Positions 10,909 to 22,201 of a stretch of 40,825 nt of DNA are shown one piece after another. This DNA comes from Gnetum montanum. Taxonomy: Eukaryota > Streptophyta > Gnetopsida > Gnetales > Gnetaceae. A program made the position numbers and the translations under genes. The notes under the pieces are model-generated. The model made no database searches, was not told the DNA's origin, and saw only the letters and a program-made list of their open reading frames with translations. How positions within the stretch are numbered: the stretch's first letter is position 1; every line of letters starts with the position of its first letter. Location of the stretch: positions 686,242 to 727,066 of the forward strand of contig MNCI01002119.1 of NCBI GenBank assembly GCA_015680685.1, read 5' to 3'.

Positions 10909-13090
10909 ATGCTCTATCTTTTAACAAGGAGTAACAAGTCACACCCACATCTCCAACATGTCTCATGCACACTATTCACTAGTGAACCAATGTTATATAT
11001 ATCGACACATAAGGGAGTGATCATCCTAGACATGATGACAGACATTGAACAACACAATGCTCATATCATCATTTCAACTACCTACAGGGTTATCAACCTC
11101 ATGCAACTTAACATCCATATAAGGAGATGTCTGATGGAGAAAGTGAACCCTTGTTATCAACTTGAAGCTTAGTGAACATTCAGGAGATTGTTATAATTGC
11201 CAAAAAGCATCAACGGGATAGTCGTATCAAACGAATCAAAATGGAGTATATCCCTAGGTTTAGAGGAGGCTATAATTCCGATCTACAATAGTATTTGAAA
11301 TCCTTCCATGATGCATGTGCCTTACAGAACATTGAGAACATGTGGCACAAGCTAAAACTCTTCCCTTAGACAGTCGTTGATCAAGCTATCGTATGGTATT
11401 AGTCGTTGAAACCTAATTCTATTAAGCATTGGTTCACAATGTTAGAATTATTCAATGAAAAGTACAAAACTTATACTAGAGTATCCCAGTTACGGAAAAA
11501 AATCTAGGAATGACAACAAATAGAATATGAGCCCTTGGATTTGGCCCTAGACTATTATTACTCATTATTGCATAAATGTCCAGGCCATGGCTTCTCCTAG
11601 GAAGAACAACTTCACCACATCATAGATGGGCTTTGGACTCAAACACAAGAGACCCTGGGAACATATGCTAAGGGCCAATTATACAAATTATAAGGCCATT
11701 GGATTTTAAGGCTAATTCAATGGGTTGCTAAAGAAGAAGGAGAGTTATGTAAAAAACAAAGTTTGGAAAACCACCAATAGGAATCAATGTTTGTAAAAAA
11801 ATGGTCACTGACCAGGATAAGACAAGTTTCCAAGGGGAGATGTCACAAGCTCCCTTGCTAATACAATAACTAATTAATGAATTTCATGCAAGGTTGAATA
11901 GGATGTCTACATGGCTTTAGGATAGTGCTTCATCATATGCCAAGCCTACTAAAGTGAGTGTGGCACAACACAGTCTCGGTGAAGGATCTCAACATAAAGG
12001 AACCAATTGTGAAACAAGTAAGATGAAAGTCCAACAAGAAAAACACACTGTTGTTGATAACAAGGTAGATAGCTTCATTGCAAACATGGATGAGGAATGT
12101 GACCTTTGCCTTTATGATCATCCAAAGGGCTGATGCCCAATATTGTCACATCTACAGGAGCATTGGACTTTTGTGCTAAATCTGAAGTTCTTACACTAGC
12201 ACAAGCCTAGAAGAATACTTCTTTGTCCACGTGGTTATGGTCCATCCTATACTGACATGGGTAGGGACCATCCTTAGTCTTATGGTCAACCTCAATCATA
12301 GTGGCAACCACCATAGTCATAGGGAAGGCAATCATCCACTTGGTAGCCATCTTACCATCCATACTCATGTGAGTACTACGTTTAATAGCCTATTTCGCTA
12401 ACAAGTTCCCATTCATCTTCTTTTTCTTCACCACACGTGTACAAGCCACCACAACACCATTGCTACGTGCCATCTCCTATGTCATCACCACCGCATGTTG
12501 CATATCTTTCATCATCTTTGCCAAGTTCTCATGTTTTTTCCCTTCACATGTTGTCACACATTTTGAAGGCTTCAGCACAACATCCTTTATAGCCACAAGC
12601 GACTACTTGTGCAACAACTGTGTGTACCAACGATCAATCAAATGGAAACCCTTTATGTCCACACAAATGTTCCTTCTTCAGGATGATTCACACCAAAAAA
12701 TGTAAAGGCCAAACATCACCCACTGTATCTACTACTCCTACACAAGGGCAACCTAGCGATGTGTCCCTTCCTTTGGATCTACCACCTTTTGTACATACAC
12801 CAAAGTCACATGTTGTTTCTACTCCTATTTTGACCACTATTGTGGATTCCAATTTTATGCCAGGACAATAGAATCCATGCATGCCATCGAGTTGTCACGA
12901 CCTTAGCTGGACACCAGGAATGTTTCAAGCTACCCCATCTTCCACACCAGCATACCAACCCAACTCTTATGTCATGTGTGTGACACCACTAGGAGGAATG
13001 CCCTATACCATGTATCCACAATGCATGGACCGTTTTGCTAGTTCATATCGCCCTCCAATGCATAGTCCTTGGGACTATCTTCCTTTCTAA
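10909..13090 (+). pseudogene. E2 gag, decayed, with a divergent N-terminus
   Basis: The capsid-like domain starts near 11220 (HQRDSRIKRI, then IPRFRGGYNSD) and runs to about 11780, parallel to E3 gag. A short zinc-knuckle motif with CDLCLYDHPKG is at 12098-12139, with its last Cys region broken by a TGA. The tail to 13090 is Pro/Ser/Tyr-rich. The first part (10909-11172, an 87-residue open frame) does not resemble the MSSSH start or His-rich segment of E1 and E3 gag. Several stops make it non-functional now. It would form the virus-like particle. Confidence 0.75.
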
Positions 13091-14529
13091 CCACAAACTA
13101 ATCCTCCTTTTTCTTTTCTGTTGTTTTGTTTTATTTTCTTTTATTTTGTTTTTGTTTTTGTTTTGTTTTGATTTATTTTGTTTACCATTCCTAAATGTTC
13201 TCGATCAATAAGTGAGTTTTACTTTGGTCCACCTGGGGTGGGGATTTGTTTCTATGTGGTTTCCATCATAAATGTTTATCTATGTGAATGGTGAATCCAT
13301 GTCATCCATCCATCCACTTAACTCTATGGTTTCCCTCTATTTTGGAAGGATGGAGCCTCATTTTCTAATCAAACTATAATGAATCTATGGCTTGGTATCC
13401 TCCACCTTGAAGAAGGATTCAAAGGAATTGAAAATGGTTGACTTCAAAGGGATTTGATACACTTGTACTGGTTTATTCTCTTGAATGTGTGGATGTTGTC
13501 ATCAGTTTTCTACCATTCCACTACCGAACATCACCAAGAAGTTGAACCCATCAAATACTCTTTGCATGATGTGGTTCCCATTCAAGAAAATAAGAAAAAA
13601 AAGCAAAGAAAAAGAAAAGAAAAAAGAAAAAAAAAACTGATGGGAATTCAAAGCACACCCCTTAGATAAAATCATGAAGTATGGACTACAAGCACTAGTT
13701 ATGGAGCTAGAAAGACATGTACCCATGCCTGAAGGTTCCCTCTAATGGAACTAGAAAGACATGTACCCATGCCTGAAGGTTCCCTCTAACTAAGGTCCTT
13801 CTACACTTCCTGTTACTCTTTTCTTCTTTTTGTTGGGATGGTGGTTGATCTATAAGAATACCCATGTTACTTAAGAGGATGGATTGGTCAGGTGTGTTGA
13901 TGGAAGGTCACTGGATGTGGTTGTTTTTGGTCTAGATTCGAGATGGTTGTTGTCAAGTCACCTTAACCACTAAACACACAAGGGGCTTCACACAACCTCC
14001 ATATTGGAAGTCCATTCTATGTTCTCTCTTTTCACCATGCTTTCCATTCCTCACCTCACTATTCACTGTGTTTTCATTTATGATTTGGATGTACATAGTC
14101 ATCATTCTCTACTGATGGCGGTGTATTTTTTGTTTGTGTGATGTTGTGTGATAGGTATCAATCGCATTCAACACCTTAGGTGCCTATGGATACCTTCTGG
14201 CATAGTTATGCAAGGGCATCATGGGCATGCACTTGCTTTGGGGGGGACCCACTTGTGTAACTCTTGTATCTTTTACTTGTTTTTCAATACCACCCGATTT
14301 ATGCACCTTCCACTATGCCTTAATGCCTATTATCCCACCTTTCCCTAACTATATACCCTTTTCACTTTTGTGCATTATTCCTTTCCCTAGCATTCTCCTA
14401 ACGCGATTCCCAAGTTCCTAATGTTTTGGTACCTCCAACTCTTTTATTCCTACCCTCAAATTATTCTCCCTTTGTTAAATTTTTGGTTGAGCATTTCTCT
14501 AGGCACTCCAATATTGGGGCCATAAAATC
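13091..14529 (+). other. E2 non-coding spacer
   Basis: It follows gag directly where E1 has pol. T-rich TTTTG-type repeats fill 13110-13180. Patches at 13270-13380 and 13640-13800 match E1 6190-6680. No convincing protein is encoded. Confidence 0.6.
13703..13790 (+). repeat. 44-bp tandem duplication
   Basis: Two adjacent 44-base units (13703-13746 and 13747-13790) differ at about two positions. E1 has a single copy of the equivalent sequence near 6207-6260, so the duplication is specific to E2. Confidence 0.85.
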
Positions 14530-14537
14530 TATAAATA
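14530..14537 (+). promoter_or_regulatory. Internal TATA box upstream of E2 ORF3
   Basis: TATAAATA followed by CAACAC lies 542 bp before the ORF3 ATG and far from either LTR. The homologous place in E1 (5391-5398) has the same octamer on the minus strand. Confidence 0.5.
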
Positions 14538-14704
14538 CAACACTTAGCCACAATTCCATTTTCATTTTCACATCCCAATGCTAGGGGAGTTTTTGCCATT
14601 TTTTCTCTCTAGAGCTTTTAGCTCTACACGCCCCTCATCCAAACGCTATATCCTACTCGTTCACACTCCGTTTTTTGTGCCATTTGCGCCTATCTATCCT
14701 CGAA

Positions 14705-14743
14705 GTATCCATCTCAGTCATGGGGGGGGGGGGGGGGGGGGGG
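14705..14743 (+). promoter_or_regulatory. Donor-like site, PPT-like motif and G22 run
   Basis: GTATCC at 14705 stands where E1 has GTAAGC. CTCAGTCATGG follows, then 22 consecutive G (14722-14743), T and five more G. The G run is an expansion of the GGGGG in E1 and E3. It could form a quadruplex, or could be a collapsed/slipped assembly tract. Confidence 0.5.
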
Positions 14744-15006
14744 TGGGGGTTGTTGTGTTCACCTAATGTCACATTTATTCTTCAAAAATCGCTATCACCT
14801 GAAAGGTCTTTTGAGGGTAAACAATGAATACACCAAGTAAATCAAAGCTAAATAAGTAAATAAACATTGCTCACCATGCCAAAGATACTTTTTACATATC
14901 CCTAAGTGCCTTAACTATCTTATTAGACAATTTTGAAAAGAACAATAAGTAAGGCCTTAACTCTACAATCTAACATGGCTATAACGTACACTGAAGGTTG
15001 ACTAAG

Positions 15007-15071
15007 GTATAGATGAGTAACATGATGAATACAAGGATCCTTTAGCAACCTAATGTTTTTTGTAATTTTAG
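15007..15071 (+). other. Predicted mini-intron before E2 ORF3
   Basis: CTAAG|GTATAG opens it. CCTAATG with a T-rich tract and AATTTTAG|ATG close it, 65 bases in all. The place and layout match E1 4958-5019 and E4 37280-37342. Splicing is inferred. Confidence 0.5.
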
Positions 15072-17884
15072 ATGCCCCCCCCCCCCCCAACGAGCAACCC
15101 AAGGCGATCCATCACAGAGATTGAGCAAACACCCTTGGGTAAACCAAGGTCAAACTGGCTAACAAGGGCCACCAATTAAGTAGGAGCCACAATCATTCAA
15201 CATCCATCAACAAGCCCCTACAGAAGTTCCTATTGAAGCTCAATCTATGAAGGCAGAGGCAACACCTCAAGTGCAAGTACCATGACTCACATTATCACCA
15301 GAATGCCTTGGTGCCATTCAAGCATGTCCCACGTTGGCCTTGGTCATCATGGAAATGCACTTTGGGCTATTCATCGAGTTCACCCCTTAGTTAGTGAGGA
15401 CACAGTTGCAAGTGTCTCCATTTTGGCTAATTTTGTCTAAAAGTGCAGAATGGTACCTTGGGGAGACTTATTCTTTTTGGCATGGTAGAGAAGAAGGTAC
15501 CACGGTAAGAATTTGTGGGGTCACAGTCTCTTATTCCATTAAGGCAATCACTAAAGCCCTAAATTTGTCAAATGTTGGAGCTAATCCAGAGAGCTATAAG
15601 CTATGGTTGAAACGTGCTTTTGATGATGAGAATAAGTCATACAATGGATTGAGCCTAGACGAGTGTACCTATTTCAAAATTGGAACATATAATTTGTTTC
15701 CAACAAAGGGGCTTAATCATCTATCCACCTATGCAGCTCAGGGATGTGTTGTGTTAATGGAAAAATTTCAAGCCAACATTCCCCAACTATACTTCATGGA
15801 GATCGAGCGATGGTTTGAAGAGGCAAAGATGGGAAGCTCACTTTGTCGTTCCCTTATCTAATCTAGAAATTATGTCAATGTGCTAGAATCCTTCATTATA
15901 CTAATGATGTATCCTACAAAGGTCAAAACGCTTCTTTTGCAAAACTGCTAAAACCAGTGCCTCCAAGAAAATATCTTGAATAGGAGGAAGAATAGGAAGA
16001 GTAGCAACCAGAGCAAGGATACATCGCCCAACTAGAGTAACAAATCAAATAGCTTAGGCACTAGTTGGCATAGGCCAAGAAGTAGTAAGAAGCAAGACCC
16101 AGCCACAGACTACATTCTGAACAACTACCACTATCATCTCAACCTCCTCTATAATAGTTGTCAACTTATGATTATAGGCCTACACTTAACCATCTCTGGT
16201 GTATCTCAGACCTCGTGAGCTAGGGAACACTCGGTGAGTTAAGCCTCTTTTAAGTTCTTGATGATGCAGTCTAGTGCACAATGTATGTTGATCCTATCAT
16301 AGGGCAGGTTTCACTCCAGTTCGGACAAGAAGCCCAGTGGTCACAATAGATCTCTAGAAGTGCCGCATCATTTCAAGTAATGCTCAAAATTGGTGAAGGG
16401 GCTACAGTGGTAGCCATGCAACACCAAGATGTGGCAGGTGTAGTGGACATTATCAAGGACCACATTAAAGAATTCTTTAACATCCTTTTTGTACCACCAA
16501 AGGATCTCACAAGTGCATAGGATGCAAAAACATTGGTTGGTCCCACCATGGCTCCCGCTGAACATGAGGATGTGTTGGATAGACTACTATAGATAGGGCA
16601 GGTAATGACCTCCTTATTCGACATCCCTAGCGATGTCACTACAACACAATCTGAATTAATTTCAACCAAAGGAAAACTTCTCATCACTGAGCACAGGGTC
16701 AAGCATGTAGAGGCAGAAGCCCAAAGGCTTCATTAAGAGCTTGTAACCTTAAAGGCAGAAAGGCAGGATCCATCTTCATTGATCCCACCCAGGACAATGG
16801 AGGCTTTCCAAACTAAGAAATTGGCTCAGATGATAGAAGAGAATAAAAACTTGGCATAGGAAAGAGAGTAGGTGATATGGGATGCTTCTATCGCAGAAGC
16901 ATGAACCCATGCGCAACTCAAGGCCCTTGCTGTCCTACAAAAAAAAAATAAGTAGTTAACTATAGCAAATAATAAGTTGACCATCATTGAGCAGCAAAAG
17001 AATTTGTTAGAAGAAAGCATCCACCAGTTAAGAGAGCAGCTAGTGTAGATCAACCATGACATGAGTTGCCTCCCCCGATAAAATTGAACCCTCTCTATGG
17101 AGGAGGTACGCGCTATCCGACAAAAGTCAATCATTGAAATAAGTGTGTGGCAGAACGAGGCCAAAAAGCATGAGTGCCTCAAGGAGCACTTTCATGACCA
17201 AGTGGGCATGTACAAAGAAGTCATTGAAAAAGAAATCCAGATGACAAAGGGCCAGATAGATTCTTTTGTGGCCCAACAATCTGACTGGAGAAACATCTTG
17301 GATACATATGCCCTTGCTCACTAGGTAGAGGTTAAAATTTGGGACCTACAGATTGCTGATCTGAAAGAGTACATGGAGTTGGTCAATCTTTGATATGCCA
17401 ACTTGGCCATGTTAACAACAAGGCACCCGTGCAATGAGCTCAAGAGGTACGTAGCCACCACATATGCATTGTATGAAAAGAAGGTTTTTTATTGCAAAGC
17501 AGCTCTTGACAAGCTAGCGGTTGCAACTATAGAATTGAAGGTAGTTAAGGTGAGCTACCATGGATAGAAAGATGTAGCTACAAACCTGGTCAAATGCTTG
17601 TTGATTATCAAGAGTTGAGAGATAAGGCCAAGGCATTTGAAGAGAAGAGATAGTAGTTTGCGGCATGGTATGTAAAATCCAATCAAATGTTTTTACAGCT
17701 ACCATGCCTATGGGATGTGCTAGTTCCCTCACACATTAGATTGTCTACATGGACTATGCTTGATCCTAGAATAGAGGAGGAGAAATTTCAATCGCTGCTA
17801 CATCATCACAACCCTCCGAAACTAGGAGATAAAGGCAAAGGAAAGGAGATTGTGGAAGAGCCACCACCTCCTGGCACAACGTAA
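15072..17884 (+). pseudogene. E2 ORF3, decayed accessory ORF with coiled-coil tail
   Basis: The putative ATG at 15072 runs into a C14 tract (15075-15088), so the first codons are disturbed. The best open part, 15394-15861 (155 residues), has SPFW, SAEWYLGET, TVRICGVTVSYS, KAITKALNL and IPQLYFMEIERW, which match E1 ORF3. From about 16700 the protein is Glu/Lys/Gln-rich with heptad-like spacing, for example 17097-17324, and probably coiled coil. It ends with GKGKEIVEEPPPPG and a stop at 17884. Full length would be near 940 codons. No membrane segment is evident. The G-x-V-x-(F/Y)S...I...L-L pattern loosely recalls plant transposon-associated domains found in Athila ORFs; this is not established. 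Confidence 0.7.
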
Positions 17885-18014
17885 TGACTCTATCATTCTT
17901 CTTTTTGTTCTTACTTCTGATTCTTGTAATGATTGTATTACCAGTCAATAATTCCATACCTTTCACCATTTTGTATGAAACTCAAGGATGAGTTTTCATT
18001 CAGTCATGGGGCTA
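17885..18014 (+). promoter_or_regulatory. E2 3' non-coding block and polypurine tract
   Basis: It contains CCAGTCAATAATTCCATACC, the plus-sense form of a block found near every 3' LTR of this family. It ends CAGTCATGGGGCTA directly before the LTR, the likely plus-strand primer. Confidence 0.7.
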
Positions 18015-18826
18015 TGATGAGTCATCAAAAACAATATAGGGTCTCAAATATCCTGGATTCGATATCGGGGATCTGATATTGAGGTTAGTAGGCAATGTTG
18101 AATATCCGATGTCATTTTTTCCATTCTCGCCTATAAATATCACATAGGGGAGGTAGATAGATATAGATAGAGTCAGTTAGAGTTTTCCAATTTCAATTCA
18201 AGTGTATGCCCGTAGTGTGATGTTTATGATTGCACAACATTTTTATTCGAGTGCAATGTACTTGGGCACATTACATGTTCAGAAATAAAGATCAAGACCA
18301 TTTACATCATTGCAGCATCCACTTTACATTTATGATTTCCTTAAATTAAAATTTTAATGTCTTTATTTATTGCAATTTCCAACTAATGTTATTTATGCTC
18401 CACATCATTAAGTGGAATGAGTATGACCAATTGTGAATACATAAGCGTATTATCTGGTAGCCCAGTAGCGATTAGCATTTGGTAATCCCAGCAGAAACTA
18501 TGTGAAGCCCAAGGTGTGTATGGACAATCAGGTTTGGATACTCATCACCTTAGGTTAATATAGGATTTATTTCATACCCTTAGTTAATCAACTCTTTATT
18601 ATCGTTCTATAGTAGGAGTAGTACCAAAACATTACATCATATGCCTCACTTCGGACTAAACCATACATGAAAATGCTTCCACTAGTTCAACGTGGAAAGA
18701 CAATGAACAATGAAGCATAATAACTATCTTAGAACTCACAATTAGCCCATCCATGGAGTTCGGCCGGATCGTGTGTACACGCTCATATTCGTATGGTCAG
18801 GCATAGGGGTACCTCGCTACTCATCA
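18015..18826 (+). repeat. E2 3' LTR
   Basis: It starts TGATGAGTCA and ends CTACTCATCA. It pairs with 10039-10835, with differences mainly transitions. Confidence 0.9.
18132..18139 (+). promoter_or_regulatory. TATA box in E2 3' LTR
   Basis: TATAAATATCACATA is shared with the 5' LTR box at 10141. Confidence 0.7.
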
Positions 18827-18831
18827 ATGCC
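18827..18831. repeat. Right target-site duplication of E2 (ATGCC)
   Basis: It is identical to 10034-10038; E1 sequence resumes after it. Confidence 0.9.
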
Positions 18832-19460
18832 TATGACATAAGTGTATGTTAGGCTCTCAATAGGTTCCATGCACATTGTGCTATTGTCAGAATCAATGGT
18901 CACCCACTAGGTGTCCTCTTGTTTTGTGGCTACTGTGTACAGACACCTTTGAATATCTGGTTCATGTGCACATTTCCTACATGTGGAAATAGATACTCAT
19001 TTCACAGACTAGAGTTTTTGCATGTAATTGCACCCTGTATTGTTGTACGTGATGCATGAAACTCATTTCTTCTCTATCTTTCCAAATGCATTTTCATTAG
19101 ATATCTCTAGGGAAAGATATGTAATGTCCATTCTTGCATCAACAGTGTTGAGCCATGCCCTTCCCATAATGATTGGGAAGTCCCCTTTACAGTTCTCAAC
19201 CTTGATTATTAGGAAATCAGTAGGATAAGACCACCCATAGATAGTGGTCATAATGTCTTTGACTAGTTCCAATGGAACACTAATGGACTAGTCTATCAAT
19301 TTGAATCGAATTTTTCTCTTCTTGAGTAGGTTCTAGGTAGTATACATCTCATGAGAAATCAAGTTCATACCAAAACCTAAATTAAGAAGAGCTTTACATG
19401 GTTCATTCCCAGTAATATGCAAATAGATAAGAGGACTCCCAAGATTAGCCAATTTCTTGG
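18832..19460 (-). pseudogene. E1 aspartic protease, decayed
   Basis: The protease would cut the gag-pol polyprotein. The minus strand has KALLNLGFGMNLIS near 19350-19400, where E3 has ALIDSSFGVNLIS; the active-site DSG is thus changed to NLG. The open part (19063-19272) includes IYGWSYPTDFLI and GDFPIIMGRAWLNT, the second conserved retropepsin motif (I-hydrophobic-GR-x-WL). The segment 18832-19062 links it to RT on the far side of E2 and is homologous to E3 30870-31034. Confidence 0.8.
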
Positions 19461-22040
19461 GAAGGGTGCCAGCTCGGATCTAAGCAGATATGACATGAGT
19501 GAGCATAATAGTATGGATTTTGGATGCCATTTGGTTTAAAGGGTTATCGATGGAATGGTTTGCAGAGGATGAGGTAGGAGTAGGGTGACCAGCCACCTAA
19601 GTTTGTAAGGGCTTAGTAGGCTTATTGAATTAGAACAATGGTCTTTTATGAGCATGAGATTCTAAACCACTCAATTGATGAACCCTAAAATTTTTAAATT
19701 GATGGCCTTAGTAGCATTACATTGTTGTGGCTGGGCTGTAAGTTCATCCTACATGGATGGAGTAGGCAATAGTTGCATTGAGGGTGTAGGAATAGGTGTA
19801 GGAATAGGAGGAGGATAAGGATACAATGTGGTATCCCTCCTGAAATATAGAGAATGAGTTATATAGTATTTGAGAGGATAGTAGTGATGTTGGAAAGGAG
19901 AAATGTTACTGGAAGAATCACGTGGAGATAGGGGTTATTGAATGTAATACCCATATGAATCTAGCTACCTGTAAGGGTACTACTACCTTAGTGGTGGCAT
20001 CCCACATGACTGTGGTTGGTGTCATTGTTGATACTACTCATACGATTGCAGTGGAGTTCCACTTGGATAATATTGTTATTGTTAATGGAACTGCTTGGAA
20101 TTGCCTTAAGGATAAGATAATCTTCTAGGTATTTGTCTTTTTGCTAGTCATGGATTCAAAGCATACATTCTAGACTTCTGTAAGTGTGACATGATGGGAA
20201 AACATCCCTAGGATGTTCGTATTGGCAAATGTCACATCCACCATCATCATCTAATTTAGTTTCTACAACTTCATCTACTGCAACAATCTTGCCCCTACCC
20301 CTTTGATTGGAACATTTAGCTTTCTTTTGCCTCTTGCAGTCACAATCACTACTTTATTCTTTGGACTCTTCAATAATTTTCAAGACAACTTAAAATCTAC
20401 TATCCATAGAGTCCCATGACTCATCGACCTTAGCCAAGATTTTAGAGGTAAATTTTTGAATTAGAAATGTTTTCTAGTTCACCACCTCATCAAGTGATGA
20501 TTCCTCCTCACTATCACAAAATTGAACCTCCCTCTTGCAAATGGAAGGATCTCAATTACATTCTTTTGCACTTTTGCATTTCCTCAACTCTCCTTCTTCT
20601 TTTTCTACCTACTCGATTAGCCTTTGGATTTGATAGGCTCTGAACTTTGATAATCACCCTTGGGAATAGACTCCAAGAGCTATCCTTGTTTCTAATTGAA
20701 GCCCATCTATGATATGGTGAAGTTACTCTTGTTAAGAATAACCATGGCTAGGACATCTGTGCAATAAGGAATAATATTTGCTCATGGAAACATCCAAGGA
20801 CTCATGTGTTCCTTGCTTCCATCCTTGGATCTACCTCCTTAAGTTGGATGCTTGAGAGAATGTCTGACATTTTTCTTTAAATAGTTAAAGCATTGTACTC
20901 CATCTACGAATTGATTCCGACTCTAAGGATCGGTACCAGCTTTCTACTTCTTTAATGAGTGTCCTGGAAAACAACTTAAGCTTTTGCTAGTCATTTTCTA
21001 TATTTTGCAAGGCATAAGCATCATGAAAAGCTTGAAGATGATTATACAAATCTAAGTTATATTCCCCTTCAAATTTGGGGATAGTATTCATGTCTAGCCT
21101 CTTGATTCGGCTATCCTTTATGTGCCTTGTAGAAATTATCGCCACCTTTGTGATGTTTAGCATGCTTCAGGTAGTGAGCAAAGGCTTATCATAGTCATGA
21201 TGTTAGTGCCTACAATTCCCTATACTATCCATTCATTCATGGTAATAGGCCTCTCTTGAATGCTGCGCCATAGATATTAACTTGCCTAACAATCCTTATG
21301 ATTATCTCGATTCTGTTGGTCACCTCCATCACAATCGCACCCCTTACGGTTACATTTAGAGCTAGAAGAGGAAGAAGATGATGATGAAGGTGAAGAGGAA
21401 GGAGGATTAGCATCATCATGGTGCCTACCATCCCCTCTTTAGTGATCATGGCATGATCATGATCTTGTTTCTTGCTCGTATCCTTGCCATGACTCTCCTC
21501 CTTGGGTCCCTCTTTGTCATGGGATCCATTTTTTCTAGAACTAGGATTATGGATCATGAACTGCAAGTTCTAGTTTTGACCTCCTTCACTAAAGTCAAAG
21601 AGAGGAGTCTCTTTGTATGGAAAAACCCTAGAGAAGGGTTCTTTACCATCTTTTTGGTACATCAAGAATGGGGAATCATTAGACCAATTCCCCTTTGCAG
21701 ATTTATAACATTGCTCTAGTTGTCGATCCCTTAGGTGTTGTGCATTAATGGGATGATAATCCCTAGTGTCACTATCCTACACAACATATTCAACATGAAG
21801 CCCGTAGATTCTCAATCATATAAGAATTTTTTAGAGCATTGTAGGAATGGATCAATTAGGCAACAACATAATGTTGCCCTCCATGTCTCGCCACCGCAGT
21901 AGTTCATCCTAGTGTAGGATGAAGGTGAAATTGGGTACATACTCATTAGGATGAGCATATACCACTCTATATTGTTGGGGCACCTGCTAATTTACTTCGT
22001 CGGGCTTGGGAAAAGAATCACTCCTATGAGAAGAAGACAT
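19461..22040 (-). pseudogene. E1 gag, decayed
   Basis: The ATG at 22040 gives MSSSH, as in E3 gag. Then come VPQQYRVVY, EYVPNFTFILH and, near 21240-21570, a His/Asp/Ser-rich low-complexity tract. The capsid-like domain lies about 20600-21110 on the minus strand (RIKRLDMN, LFSRTLIKEVESWY, IRRWSTM, LLHRCPSHGY). A short zinc-knuckle motif CDICQYEHPR is at 20195-20236, with its last Cys lost. A Pro/Tyr-rich tail extends to about 19500. Stops occur throughout. The start was chosen because it is shared with E3 and lies 161 bases from the LTR. Confidence 0.8.
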
Positions 22041-22182
22041 CTTGTATTAGAAGACAAAAAATTTAGTATGCTTCCTTATAATTGATGTAGTTATTTTGAA
22101 GTATGATATGACTTAGGGTTCATTCCAACGATCTTGAATAATTTTCACTAAATCCTAGATAGCACACATAACAAACTAAAGG

Positions 22183-22200
22183 TCCCTGGAAATGGAACCA
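22183..22200 (-). other. E1 primer binding site, decayed tRNA-Asp type
   Basis: The minus strand reads TGGTTCCATTTCCAGGGA one base inside the 5' LTR. It matches the tRNA-Asp complement at 13 of 18 positions. Confidence 0.75.
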
Positions 22201-22201
22201 A

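Larger units (their letters stand above)
10039..18826 (+). mobile_element. E2: non-autonomous LTR retrotransposon nested in E1 (gag + ORF3, no pol)
   Basis: LTRs at 10039-10835 and 18015-18826 and the perfect ATGCC duplication define the ends. A tRNA-Asp-type primer site follows the 5' LTR. Between the LTRs I find gag, the conserved spacer and ORF3, but none of the protease, RT, RNase H or integrase motifs seen in E1. It would have needed enzymes from a full copy. It resembles the class of terminal-repeat elements that keep only GAG, with ORF3 in addition. LTR divergence is about 9% over roughly 245 bases. Confidence 0.9.

Noticed and set aside
15394-15861. Envelope protein for ORF3
   Set aside because: No signal peptide, membrane helix or glycoprotein-like Cys pattern is visible; the tail is charged and coiled-coil-like.
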